Below, in pieces: positions 11,052 through 24,789 of a stretch of DNA of 33,435 bases (its first letter is position 1; every line of letters starts with the position of its first letter). Made by a program: the position numbers and the translations under genes. The stretch spans positions 1 to 33,435 of the forward strand of contig JAAOMT010000722.1 in the NCBI GenBank assembly GCA_016748015.1. Reading direction: 5' to 3'. The DNA is from Geosiphon pyriformis. Its lineage: Eukaryota; Glomeromycota; Glomeromycetes; Archaeosporales; Geosiphonaceae. Under the pieces are notes generated by a model. The model saw only the letters and a program-made list of their open reading frames with translations. It was not told the origin of the DNA and did not search any database.

Positions 11052-12085
11052 ATTTTCGAATGAATTTTATGTATTTTATTTATTTTACTATTTATTATGT
11101 TTAAATGAATTTAAAATTCAAAATAATTAATCTATTATTAAAATAAATTTAAATTAAATATTAATAATTGGTATTGTAATACTGTTTTAATTGTGAAATA
11201 AAAAATAAAAATATTAAAATAGTATTTGAAAAATAGTTAAAAATGTATTTAAACAAAATAACAAAAAATTTAAAAATACTAACAAAGTTATTTAGTTAAT
11301 AATTATGTTTTTTGGTTTGATTTTTATACATATATAAATATTTAGGTATTTAATGTATTATATTGTAAAATATTATAATAAACAAAAGCAAAAAAACATT
11401 TAATAATTAAAATAACTATAAAAAACAAAAAAAATTAATTAGAAAAAATACAAAATATGTAAATTATAATTAATTATTTTAATAAATTATCAAAATTTAC
11501 AAAAATATTAAATTTTACATTATTCTAAAATATTAAATTAAATAACCACTTTTGATAAAGTAATTTTATTAAAACTTTTAATATGTTATTTAATTCTTTT
11601 TAATTGAATTTACAAGATCACATATCCTATGTGGAGTTTTCAACCCAACTATACTTTTTCAAGGCATGAAAACTAAATCATTTAGTCATTACACAAATAG
11701 AATTTGATTAATTCTTTTAGTTAAAAGATATATTTTCTATTCTGTATTAGCGTTATTGTGCTTTAACTAAAATTTAAAACCTGTTTAACCATTAAGGCTA
11801 ATAGCTAATAATAATTTCGTAAATAACGTCATTTTTTAAAAGTTTAAAAAATAAATAATTGGGTTTGAAATTCTGTAATTGTTGCTTTTAAAATAATTGT
11901 CTAGAAATTAGATGTGCTTAAAAGCTATTTAATTGGTTTTGGTTTAGAAAAGCCTATTTGTTTTTTTTAGATTTAGTTATAAATTTTAGAGTTGTATTAA
12001 GTATACAATATAGTTTTAATTGACTAAATAACTAATTACATATAAAAAATATATAAATCGTATTTATTTTAAAACATATTTTTAT

Positions 12086-12840
12086 TATATTGTAGTAATA
12101 GTAGTTGGGTCTTACTTGTAAAATAAAATAATAATAAATAATAATAATAATAACTTAATTATTAATTTAATATTAAAAACTTCAACCAAAAAAACAATGT
12201 TTTTAAACAATTAAAAGTTTTTAATATTTATAATATTTTGTTTAACTGTTTTTTAGTTATCATAAAGCAAAATTTTTATTACTTAAACATAATTTTTTGT
12301 AATTTAAAAATCGCATAATTAAATCAAGTTTTTTTTTGTGGTAATTTTATTGTTATTTGGTAAAATTAAAATTTAAAACAAAATTATTTAATAAAAAATG
12401 TGTTTGGTGTTTTGTGTTTTATTTAAACTTAAAATTATTTTATTTTATTTTTAATAAAATTAATAAATAATAATAATAATTTAATGTAAATATTATTTTT
12501 AAGAATTAAAATGTTATTTTCTAAATTTTATTTTATTTAATATATTTATAAAAAAATATTCAATGTTATAAAAAAATTAATGCTAATTTAAAATATATAT
12601 GTATATATATATTCTTAATAAAAGATTTCATGCATAAAAATTAGTATATAATTATAATTATAATAAATAAAAAATATTATAATAAATTACTACAAAGATT
12701 ATTGTATTAATAAAAAGTTTTGTATTTATATATTTTAAAAAAATTTAATTATTAATTGTAAAAAACAAATAATATAAATAATTATTTTTTTATTAAATGT
12801 TTAACAAGTGAAACCCAACCACTATCTATTACACTATAAC
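12086..12840. mobile_element. Candidate degenerate TIR element
   Basis: The left edge (about 12086-12123, including TAGTTGGGTCTTACTTGTAA) and the right edge (about 12798-12840, reverse strand GTGGTTGGGTTTCACTTGTT) are inverted and roughly 75-80% alike over about 40 bp. The core is AT-rich and non-coding. Related edge-like sequences at 7912, 11645 (reverse) and 14151 suggest an old MITE-like family. No target duplication could be fixed. Confidence 0.4.
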
Positions 12841-14520
12841 AATAAATGTTCTAAAATAGATGTGATTTATGCACTAACTACACGTAACCAGCCAATGTTA
12901 TACTACACGTTTATAAAGACAGTAACATTATTTCCAATACCCAAAAAAACAGGTACATCTTTACTATAACCAAAAGCAGTTGACAAATTCTCACGAACAC
13001 CTAACAAGTGGACAACACCCTTGAATAAAAAATTGACAAAACCCACCAAAAATAATTAAACATAATAATAGAGAATAATAATATTAAATATAAACAAAAA
13101 TAAAAATTTTATAAAAATATTAAAAATATATGATAATGCATGTCGGTCAATTCTTTTAGATTGAATTGATCATGTCATAACACCTGAGATTACATAATTT
13201 CTCAAGTTTTGGTTTCCGCGGAACCTCTCTAGAGAATTAAAAATTTCTTTCAATCTAACGATATTTAGCATATGATAAATATAATATTATAAAAATAGCA
13301 ATAAAACAATAAGAAACCTATGCACTCAAGTTAATTAAGGTTAAGTTAACTAAAGCCTAAATTAATTGATGACTCATTTTATTTTTTAATTAATCGGAGG
13401 TCCGAAAGTAAAATAGTTAAACTAGATATACTATTTTATTACTTTATAAATTTACTATAAATAAAAGCTTTTAATAAAACATCCTTTTCAAAGTTTAAAG
13501 AAAAGAAATTAATAAAATTCAACTAAATTCTATTCTTTTTATATTTATTGATACCATGGAAAATGTTGAAATTAAAAAAACCTCGTCTAAAAGCCCATAA
13601 TTGAAACGAGTGCAAAGAGCGTTAATGAACTATCAAACATAATTGAAGAGAAAATAATTGTGTTGCTTATTAAATTTTATTTATTAAAAAAAAAATTATC
13701 TGGATTTTTCAAGCTGTAATAAAGTATTTGATAAAATAATTAAAATTTATATTTTATATTTTATATATTTTACCCAATAATAAAAATATATATGGCAGAG
13801 TTAGTTATTATTTTTGAATTCTATTGAAAATTTTAAAAAATTAGTCAAGCAATATTTGATAAATTCATTAATTTAATTAGTACAAAAAATTATGGTAAAA
13901 TAACTATATAAAATAACAATAAAATTTACAAAATATTTTAAAAAATAATAAATGTATTTATTAAAAAACCAACATTATTATTATTATTATTATTATCATT
14001 ATTATTATTAATTCTAAACTTATTAAAAATTTTACTCATATTGTTTAATAATTTTTATTTAATTTATTTTTATTAATATTTTGTTAAATATTTTATATGA
14101 AAACAATTAATTTTTATTATTTTAAACTTTTTATTATTAATTTTTTTAGCAGTTGGGCTATATTCGTTAAAAAAAAATTTTTGGGAAAAATTTTTGCATT
14201 TTTCTGTATTTAACAAAATAAAAATTACAAAAAGCAGATATAAACAAAAAATTAGTAGTTAAAAAAAACTTTTTTTTTAATAAAACAATTCAATTTAATT
14301 GGTCTACTGTTACTAACCGAAATTTGAGATATTAATTAGCATGAAATTATTCTTATAATTTCTATCATTAACTAGCATATATTCTTGTTTCAATTTATTA
14401 CTTATTATATTATCAAATTATACAAATTATTATTCAATTAATAACCTGATTTGTACAGAACACAAATGTAACCAAATTGTAATGATCAAATCATGTAATA
14501 CACTAAACTATGTAACATTC

Positions 14521-14640
14521 AGAATTCACTGAAATAATAGTAATTCGACGAAATATTCAACAATTTACTAAAATAATCTATAGTTCACAGAAATAACTTA
14601 TAATTTGACAAAATATATCTTTAGTTTGCTGAAATATTAG
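14521..14640. repeat. 20-bp minisatellite, six units
   Basis: Six imperfect units start at about 14523, 14542, 14562, 14582, 14602 and 14623, with spacing of 19-21 bp. All share a core of the form ARTTY followed by AAAT about five bases later (for example AATTCACTGAAATAAT and AGTTCACAGAAATAAC). Divergence between units is high, so the array is old. Confidence 0.75.
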
Positions 14641-14980
14641 AAAAAGAAAGAGTATTAAATTATAAAATAGTACTATAACAAGTTGTATAAAAAAAGAGCT
14701 TTTTTCTTTGAAAAAATATATCTTCTATTAGATATCTTAGTTTAAAATTATCATTTATCCTTAGAATAATTTTCTTTACAAATCAATTCCAATAAAACTT
14801 ACTTGAAAAACATAAAATTTCTTAATTAATATTGCTTTAAAATTAACCATTTTATACTAATATTTTGAAATTGATTAGCTATTAATTTCAGTAAACTGTG
14901 AGCAACTTCCAGGTTTGAATTCAAAATAACTTTCTTGACAGATTTTTTTATTTTTTTTTCTTTTATATTATTGGGTAGTC

Positions 14981-15104
14981 TACAGTCGAAATTTTCTATA
15001 GAAGAGTTAACTTTTACAGCAAAGTAACTACATACATTTTTAAAAAGCTTACAGATGAAATTTTTCTATAAAAAAATTGACTTTTACCACAAAGTAACTA
15101 TATA
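14981..15104. repeat. Two-unit tandem duplication, about 69-bp period
   Basis: TACAGTCGAAATTTTCTATA at 14981 is repeated as TACAGATGAAATTTTTCTAT at 15050. Both are followed by ACTTTTAC, then CAAAGTAACTA and ATA. The units differ by scattered substitutions and a one-base indel, so this is an old local duplication in non-coding DNA. Confidence 0.75.
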
Positions 15105-16099
15105 ATTAATTGGCATAGAATTGGCCATTCTATTATAAGCCCAATAGCATATATGGTTTAAAGTATAAAGAAATATTTTGGAAAAAAAATTAGCTTATTA
15201 AAAATTCATCAACTTTTATTAACAACAGAATTAACAACAAAACAGCATTAACAACATTAAAAAAAGAGTAGAAAAATCTCCAATAACACCACAAACTGCT
15301 ATCTAAATATTAACACAGTTCATGTTTTTCTACATGTAACCAACCATCTAAGCCAATTAAGACCACAGTTAGGTACACAATCAACTATAAAAGTTATACT
15401 TAATCTTAAATGTCTTATTCTAAAAACACTTATGTAACAGCTCAGACTCACTATTTTATCTTTTTATATTAATCAATAGACCAATGTTAAAATTTTTGTT
15501 TTAATACAACATTTTCAAGATTTAATTTAAAATAATTATAAAACAAAAAGTATTAAATTTATTACAAGTTTAAATATTAAAAAAATGAAGCAATTTTTGA
15601 TAATATTTTACACAAATAAATATAGAATAAAAGTGATGTGCAAAATATATTCAGTTATCAAAAGATAAACTAATTAAATCATAAACTTTATGTTAACTAT
15701 TACTTATGAGTATAAATTTAAGATGATCAATGTAGATATTTTACTGTTCTAAAAGAAAGATTACACACAGGTTATGCATATCACAAATGGGGAAAATTAT
15801 CCCGATATTTCATATACAAATTTTTTTATCAAATCACAAATAGGAAAATTAATTTCTATTCTGAATTAATTTTATCCGATATTTCCAAAGAAATTTATAA
15901 GCGAAACTGGCAAACCTTTTTATTCTTAGATCTTCTATCAGACAAATGACGTTTTAAAGTTTGAGTAATTTTGGAAAAATGTATTTAAAAACACCTTGGC
16001 ACTTTTTTTTTTGAGGCATCTGAGATCTCAAAGTCAGATATAACAGCTACTTTTAATTCCTTTGAATATTCTTTTTCTAAATTTAATTTATCTTGCAAA

Positions 16100-17880
<1,781 letters not shown>

Positions 17881-19757
17881 CAACAATATTGAAATGTAGA
17901 AGTTGGAGTAGTGATTATTGGACTTGTCCTAATTGTAGTTAAAATAAAAGTTTTTTATTATATGAATAAATTAGCCAATTGTAACTTTTCTTTCTAAATA
18001 GCTTTCATTTTTGTCAAGATTTTGATAACAAATAATAAATAATAAATTAAATTTATTAAAAAGCAGTAATAGCATTGTTATAAAATGAAATAAAAACCAA
18101 AAAAACGTTTTTAGTCAATGTATCCGGATGTGAACACAAGAAATAATAGCATAATATCTAAAAGGTTGTATAAAAATTAATAACTCTAACCTGAAAATTA
18201 AAAGTAGATTTTCCGAAATAAATAATCTTTATTTCCTATTTGTTGTTTAACCTAATTATTTAAATAATAAGATAGAATTTGTTCAAATAATTTAAATTAA
18301 AATATTAAAAACTTTCCAATTTCGCATCTTGAGCGATTTTCCTATTTTTTTTTTGTAATAATTGAGATTTTTTTGCATACATGGTAATAATCTTTAAACA
18401 GAAATCAAAAATTTTATTAACAATGATTTTTAAAAACTATTTTTAAATAGACCAAAAAACGATTATTGACTCTTGTTTACGTGATTCTGAAGAGAGTGAT
18501 TACAATGTAAAGGTTTAATAATCTTTATAAGTCAATAAAAAAAAAAAAAAAAGATGAAAGATATAGAAATTTAATAAATTTAGTTTTAAAATTAATTAGT
18601 TATAAGAAAATAAAACTACAATTTGCAAATAACAACATAATTATACACATCAACGAATATTTAAAATTAAAGTTATACAGTTTATTTATGATTAATATTA
18701 AATATGTATTTTTGTTTTTTAAAAAAAAAAAATTTTTTTTGATTGCATTAAAAAACTACATAATATTTAAACTAGCTAATATATTATTTTTAAAATTTTT
18801 TAAAATTTTTGGTATATTATTTCTTAAACACAACTTTTTTAACTAAAGCTATATAAATTCTATTACTACTATTTATATTAAAATCTATGTATTTTAATAT
18901 TAAATTTTTTAAAATGTTAAAAATTAAAAATTTATTACCAAAAAAAATTACAACATAACTTTATATTTAAAAATACATAAAAATATATATTATCTAAAGA
19001 TTTAATATTATTATATATTAATATAATTTTTAACAGATTTTTTTACTATTATAAAATATTTAAATAAATGCGTACCATATCAACCAAAGAATTGGGAAAA
19101 TAATTTTTTTTTACATTTTTACACATTCAAATAAATAATACAAAAAGATTCAATATTTGTGTCAAATCATATTTATCAATTAACAAAGCTATTGTACAGT
19201 TTCAAGAAATTTAGCAGATTCTTTATCCCCCCCTTCTCCTTCTCCTCCTTCTCTCCTTTTATGCTTTTCCAGTAAGCACGAATTCTTGCGTATCCGTTAA
19301 ACGTATCATTGTCTCAGGGGATTCAAAAAGAATTTTTATCATTTAAAAATATTACACACCTCTTAATATAACAATCTGTCTAACTTTCCCTCCTCCTTTG
19401 AAATCAATAAAGCTAGTAAACCATTGTCTAAAATTAATTGAAATTACTCCTGATTTTTCATGAAAACCATGTATAATAATATTTATATTTGCGGTTCATT
19501 ACTTGTTGCGAAGTGGAATTATCTACAGATTTACTTCATTTTTTTCCAACAGTATACTTTTATAAATAAGTTAACCATTCAAAAGTTAACAAGTCATCAA
19601 GGAGGCATTGAATCAAAATGGCCTACTTTAATTTTCGAGATTTTGAACTAAATATCAGTAAAGGGAATAAAAATGTATTGTAAAGAATCGTGAAAATGCA
19701 TGTTTTGATTAAGAAACAGTTATCCTAAAGATCATCCATTTAAATTGTTAAGAATTG
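17881..19757. other. AT-rich intergenic region
   Basis: No gene was recognised. The region holds A/T homopolymers (18538-18552 and 18719-18731), a C/T-rich tract at 19228-19258 (TCCCCCCCTTCTCC and following), and probably the 3' UTR of the MATH-BTB gene near its right end. Open frames here have no recognisable similarity. Confidence 0.6.
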
Positions 19758-20948
19758 TCACAATCGAACCGTCGTGATAAATTCCTCAATCAAATCAACA
19801 TTGGCGTCACGTAAAATGTCTTTATAAGCCTCAGTCTCCCGAATAAATCTCCACTTTTTCCTTGTGAAACGATAAACAGCCTGGCGTAATTGAAAAACAT
19901 CGCTTTCCCAAGCAAACAATAATAAATTGTCCCATGTCTCATCGTTAATTAATGCTGCCATTCGGGCAATGATAAAGTCGATTAATTCATGAATGGCATC
20001 AATCTTAAGAGTTTTACGCATCTCTGCATCATTAAACAGTTTTTTGAGTTTAGCCACTTTGACGAGTTCCCCATCTCCAGTGATTTCCATCAGTGTCCCC
20101 GAATACAGATAATAAAGAATTGAATAAAATGTATCATAATCGACATCATGAACTGGAACGGGATTCTCTTGAAGTTTCCAATCATTCTTAATCAAAGTTT
20201 TAAAATAATGCGACCTCTCAGTCAAGATAAGTTGATGTGCATATATAACCTTTTCTTCCACTAAAAACTTGATATCACTGAATGTAGGATTATTCAAAGC
20301 TTGTCCGAAAGGTAGAAACTTTGCTGATTTGTTCAATACCGCTGATTGCTCTTCTACTTCATCACCATCATCACACCCAGGTTTCGGTGTGATGATAACA
20401 ACGTGCACAATTAAGGTATCATCATCAAAATGATGATGATGGTGAGGGAATAAAACTTTAATTTCTTGGCTGGCTGCATTGTTCGTTATTTTCTCACTTA
20501 ATGAAGTCTTTGGACAAAAATTTGGCCACCCCCAAGCTGGTTTCACTTTTAGAAACTCGTGACGTTCCGTACGTCTTTTCACCACTCGAACTGTACGCTC
20601 TTCTCCTTGTTGTACTGGGATGAAGAGACCAATGTAAAAGTTTACGTTCACTCTTGCACTAGCTGAGGCATCGTTAGGGAATATAGATTCCAGGTACAAG
20701 CTTAAATGGCCACCTTCAGAGTTATCAACATTACCATTTGGGTGAAGCTTGAGACGCCAATTCAGAGGTTTATAAGTACAACTGTTTTCCCCGTCAAACA
20801 TGCAAACGTTACAGTCCCATATCGGACTCTGTAGATACTGAGGTTTTGGTGTAAGAAGACAAACTTTGCTGAATTCAGGTATTACCCAGGTGTAGTGATG
20901 AATGATACTGGCGCCAATTGTAGGAAGCTCGTCAGTTAGGCTCTCCAT
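19758..20948 (-). CDS. MATH-BTB domain protein
   Basis: This is a single-exon gene of 396 codons, ATG at 20948. Residues about 15-185 resemble a MATH/TRAF fold: YTWVIPEFSKV, then WRLKLHPNGN, GGHLSLYLESIFP and a late FLKVKPAWGWPNF. A histidine run (HHHHH) sits in a loop near residue 170. Residues about 220-300 form a BTB/POZ domain: NNPTFSDIKFLVEEKVIYAH, then LTERSHYFKTLI and DTFYSILYYLYSG. A helical BACK-like tail follows. MATH-BTB proteins such as SPOP act as substrate adaptors of Cullin-3 ubiquitin ligases, with the MATH domain binding substrate; that role is inferred from the family. The family is strongly expanded in arbuscular-mycorrhizal fungi. A CRE-like and TATA-like module lies 84-117 bp upstream of the start. 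Confidence 0.9.
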   Translation of the reverse strand: MESLTDELPTIGASIIHHYTWVIPEFSKVCLLTPKPQYLQSPIWDCNVCMFDGENSCTYKPLNWRLKLHPNGNVDNSEGGHLSLYLESIFPNDASASARVNVNFYIGLFIPVQQGEERTVRVVKRRTERHEFLKVKPAWGWPNFCPKTSLSEKITNNAASQEIKVLFPHHHHHFDDDTLIVHVVIITPKPGCDDGDEVEEQSAVLNKSAKFLPFGQALNNPTFSDIKFLVEEKVIYAHQLILTERSHYFKTLIKNDWKLQENPVPVHDVDYDTFYSILYYLYSGTLMEITGDGELVKVAKLKKLFNDAEMRKTLKIDAIHELIDFIIARMAALINDETWDNLLLFAWESDVFQLRQAVYRFTRKKWRFIRETEAYKDILRDANVDLIEEFITTVRL

Positions 20949-21031
20949 GTCTCAAGTTCAAAGATTTGTATATTTTTGACCAATAATATCATCCGGCAAA
21001 ATTGTGATTCCGCTGATAAGCTCCTCTTAAG

Positions 21032-21065
21032 CCTTATATGGGGACAAAGTGAACATGTGACGTCA
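21032..21065 (-). promoter_or_regulatory. Promoter-like module, copy 1 (MATH-BTB)
   Basis: Read on the minus strand this is TGACGTCA (a perfect CRE/ATF palindrome), then CATGTTCACTTTG, then CCATATAAGG (TATA-like), about 84-93 bp before the MATH-BTB start codon. The first 21 bases are identical to the copy at 26093. Position and content suggest a core promoter. Confidence 0.6.
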
Positions 21066-21438
21066 TACGAGCATCCCAACTCATAGTTCTTTACCTCTTC
21101 TCTTTCTTCGGCAATTGCTCTTGTAAGTCGTTTATTTGCGTCTCATAAAAAACAGTCATTCCTCCAGATTAGATAAAAGCGGAAGTTCTTTTTCCCCACC
21201 TCACAACCACAAACATGCTTACCATTAAAAAAATCTAAGTCGGTTTAACTTTTATGCTAGCGATTAATTTTTGCTCCTGTGTTTTCTTCTTTTCTATCAA
21301 TTGGTTAATGAAATATTCGGGAGAAGAGAAAATTCAGATAGTACGCGTGATATGCAAAGCTGATAGAAGGGTCTGGAAATAATCTTCCATGTAATTATTA
21401 GTTTTTTGTTAATTACTTCTTGATAAGAAACTTACCAT

Positions 21439-22480
21439 TTAATAATGTTTTTGAGCATTAACCATAATTATTTTTTCAAGCTGAATTCCCTTACTTACAT
21501 TATAATTATTCCTATAAGAAAAATAATTAGTTGGTTTATTACTTTCACTAATAGCTCTTTTTTTAGCATTTATTAAATTATATAATTCTTGCTTTTATTC
21601 TTCACTATAAGGGGAGAATTAGTAATTTTCTTTTCGTAAAGTTACTATTTCTTCTTTTTTGGTTCAGATTTTCTACTTCGGTTAGTAAATCAGAATATAG
21701 TTTTTTATAATCTAGGCCATCTTCTTTTGAAGCGGGGAGCGGAGTATCTTCTTCGGGATTATCCTCTTCTTCTTCGGTTAATATTTATAATTAACTTTCT
21801 CTTGAACTAACTTAATCAGTTTTTTTCTCTTAATTCAAGGGGATTACCTGCTAAAGAAAATTGTTTAAAAAAATTAGCCGTTCAAAACTGCCCTGAACTT
21901 AACTTTTTTAGATTTTACTGCCCAAGCTTTTTTTATGAGTGTGGCTCATCCAGATTTATACCTTAATAAAAGCAGTCTTTCTAGTTTACAAAGACTATTC
22001 GTTAGCAAAAAAAAGTAATTTCTTTTTAGAAAAGCAAGGGCTTACTGAAACGATTACTTATCAGAAAATTTTAAAATTTTTGAACAAAGGAATTGGCACA
22101 ATACAATTCTTTTAAATTTTTTAAACCACTAACATCTAAGTCTTTAAGAAAACCAAGTTGTCAAATATAATCAAAAAATTCAAAACAATAAAGACTTTCA
22201 AAGTTTACCAAGTTCTTTACTTCTGGAAATTTATCAGAAGGATTGTTATCACAAACCAAATGTTTCAAAGCCAGATTGTTACTTAAATCTAAATTTTTTA
22301 ATTACATTTTCCAGTCTTCAAACTTGATTAAAACCTGATAAATCTAGAAAAGATAAGGACAATTTTTTAACTTTTAATTTAATTTCAGTTATTTTGGAGT
22401 TATAATAAAATTCTTATTACTTAAAACTTTAATGGTATGTTAGTGAAATTTTCACTTTAAATCTAAACTTGTTAATTTAA
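21439..22480 (-). pseudogene. Decayed leucine-rich-repeat and coiled-coil protein
   Basis: On the minus strand from 22480, LRR-like pieces appear in order: KLTSLDLK, LSLSFLDLSGFNQ, LKNLDLSNNLALKHLVCDNN, and LKDLDVSGLKNLKELYC. An acidic stretch (TEEEEDNPEEDTPLP) and a coiled-coil-like tail (LLTEVENLNQKKEEIVTLRK, then EEQ-type KQELYNLINAKKR) follow, ending at TAA 21441-21439. Many stops and at least one frameshift (near 21655) show it is dead. The L..L.C..N pattern resembles LRR families seen in arbuscular-mycorrhizal genomes. A middle part, 21840-22010, reads LRR-like on the plus strand (CLKKLAVQNCPELNFFRFYC), suggesting an internal inversion. Confidence 0.55.
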
Positions 22481-22487
22481 CAATAAA

Positions 22488-22488
<1 letters not shown>

Positions 22489-22526
<38 letters not shown>

Positions 22527-22560
22527 GCTATTGTTATTGTTATTGTTATTATTATATTCT
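22489..22560. repeat. (ATT)n microsatellite with TTGTTA variants
   Basis: About twelve ATT units run from 22489 to 22526 and grade into TTG/TTA variant triplets. The following DNA to about 23270 is AT-rich without recognisable features. Confidence 0.9.
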
Positions 22561-23275
22561 AAGACTATGAAATTTGCTAATTTATTAACATTAAATTAAT
22601 ATAACTATTATTAAAACAGTAAAGTTTTTTAATTTTAAGACAATTAGTAATAATTAATTTTTTCAAAATAAGTTTTAACTTTTTTGATAGTTTTATTTTT
22701 CTTTTTTTCTTTTTTTCTTTTAAAATTATTTTTTGATTATGTAAAGTAATAATTTTTTTAAATTAAAAACAGTTTTTAATTTTGTAAAAAAGTTTTTAAT
22801 AATTAATTTATTTTTTAAAATTTGCTAAGAAATTTTTAATATTTTTTTTTATGCTTATTAATATTATTTAAGTATTTTTTATTATATTTAACTTAATTAA
22901 GTTTTTAATCAGTATTGATTTTTATATTTTATTTATTAAAAATATTGATTAAATTGGTTTTAAACAAAAAAGCAATTATTGTAATAAAAATATTTCTGGT
23001 AATTTAATTTTATAGAAAAAAACACTTATATCAAAAATAACAAAATCTTAATTTTTAATAGCAAATTTAAGTTTTAAATTTTTTGGTTTTTAATAATTTG
23101 CATTCTTGAAAAAGCCATAAACAAATTCTTGGAATTTTCGCAAACCTAATAATTTTTAAAAATAAATTTCCAAACCACTTATAATAACAAAATATTGAAT
23201 TTATACAATTTACCTTGGTTTACAAAAAAACTTTTAATCAAAACAAAACTATTATTAAAGTTTAATTCAATACTT

Positions 23276-23933
23276 TCATAATACCCACAAATTACCAAAT
23301 GCAAATAAAACCAAAGTGGTATTATTTTTCTTTTGTCCACCCACATTGTCACAAGTAACTTTTAAATGCTTTTCTCTTTTATTCAATTGCTTAATTCCAT
23401 TGAAAACTTAACTAAGTGTACCATTTGAACCTTTTCCAAGAAGTTCATTCTTGTCAACAACATCATTAATTTGTTCACGAAACACTTCATCTTGGATACC
23501 AAACAAATGCATTTTGCGAGCACTAAGATAATACACCTTGCCAATCTGTTGATCTGAATGGGGCACATGAACATTTTGGGCCCAGTCGTAACTGTAATAA
23601 ACGGTAGCATCAACGCTGCGATATTGAGCCTTAACATGTGTCGGTGAATGTTGATTGACGAGCTTCCTTTGTTCTGCCAATTTGGTATTTTTGTTATAAT
23701 AATTCTTCTCTAACTTGGCTTTGGCTAGATGATCTTTAATAAATCTCAGCCTCTTCCTCTTTACAAGCTTTGAATTGCAAGTCATTCTGTAAATTTTGAC
23801 AAGTGTCGCATAAATCAGTTCGGGGGCTCATGATTTGGATATGCAGAGTTAGCTGATGCCACAATTTGCGAAAAGCATCATAATTCAAGACGCGCAAAGG
23901 GCTATCTTCTAGACCAGCCAGGTAATCATGCAT
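23276..23933 (-). pseudogene. Transposase-like protein relic (Cc8L18.2-like family)
   Basis: From ATG at 23933 the frame gives a Cys motif CDTCQNLQNDLQF, then shifts by one base near 23737. It continues KDHLAKAKLEKNYYNK, HYS-type YYSYDWAQNVHVPHSDQQIG, YYLSARKMHLFGIQ, and ELLGKGSNGTLS. TAA at 23410-23408 interrupts the frame, which resumes FNGIKQLNKREKHL and CDNVGGQKKNN before TGA at 23278-23276. The order CxxC, YSYDxAQxxHxP, then DNxGGQxKNN is typical of a widespread mobile-element-derived family with an RNase-H-like core. The DN Asp is a plausible catalytic residue. N- and C-terminal parts are missing. It lies head-to-head with, and about 55 bp from, the gene at 23988. Confidence 0.65.
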
Positions 23934-23987
23934 ATTTCACTGCTAGCATGTCATCTTTTTACAACTTTTAATCGTTAATGTGTATAG

Positions 23988-24746
23988 ACCTTGGTTAACC
24001 TTGACCTCAACGAGGAGAGCGGGGATTATGAGGATCTTATAGCTGGGTCGGAAACAAGAACAGATCAGGATGAGGTACAAGTACAATAGCCTCCCTTGAA
24101 GATGATTTAGTCATTGATCTTCTAATTCTTCTTTCACTTGCCAGGAGGAAAGCGCTGATGACATAAAGGTTGAGTTGAACAAGAAGTATATGAAGTTATC
24201 AAATGATCAAAAGTGGAAGCTTCCATCAGGTAAATACGAAGACATTTTTTACGAATGTGGTAAAAATTTACCCTATGTAAGGTGAGTGTCTGAAATGATG
24301 TACCTGGAAGTCCATTGTCAGGCTGCAGTCTGACTGTGCCTGTGCACTCATATTCTATCAGCGTGGTGCATAGCTTCATCATCGATATCAGCAAGACAAT
24401 CATGAATCTCTTCAGCGAGGAGGATCAAGATCAGATCACGACCCATAACGTTCTACGTGATCCAGAAATAGATAACGAGCTAATGGAATATCTGCTCAAT
24501 TATCGCAAAGTGAGTATTATTGTCAAGCTCAAATAGGAAGACGCGTATAAATTAAAACGGCTCTTCCGCATTCTCTAGATCCAACCTCAGGAAATGTGTG
24601 AAGTCATAAACGCGGGGATAAAAATCTCGCCCTATGATGCCAAGAAACATTTTAATTCTCATTATATTCATCAGGCCTTTCCGCAACTGTGAGTGATTGG
24701 GCTACATTCTGGGTGTATATTATTATTGATGTCTTTCATCTTATTA

Positions 24747-24789
<43 letters not shown>

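Larger units (their letters stand above)
11052..16099. other. AT-rich desert with decayed repeats
   Basis: No gene was recognised in these 5 kb. The sequence is mostly A/T homopolymers and ATT/AAT tracts. Sub-features are listed separately: a possible inverted-repeat element at about 12.09-12.84 kb, a 20-bp minisatellite at 14.52 kb and a 69-bp tandem duplication at 14.98 kb. A slightly more GC-rich patch at 13140-13260 holds the adjacent palindromes TTCCGCGGAA (13214-13223) and TCTCTAGAGA (13226-13235), with no assignable function. Confidence 0.7.

Noticed and set aside
13140-13260. GC-richer patch with two adjacent palindromes as a structured RNA
   Set aside because: The palindromes are only 10 bp each, and no conserved RNA core, tRNA-like arms or transcript signal could be recognised.
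19460-19651. 63-codon plus-strand ORF downstream of the MATH-BTB gene
   Set aside because: Low-complexity hydrophobic translation with no recognisable motif, in a probable 3' UTR or intergenic region.
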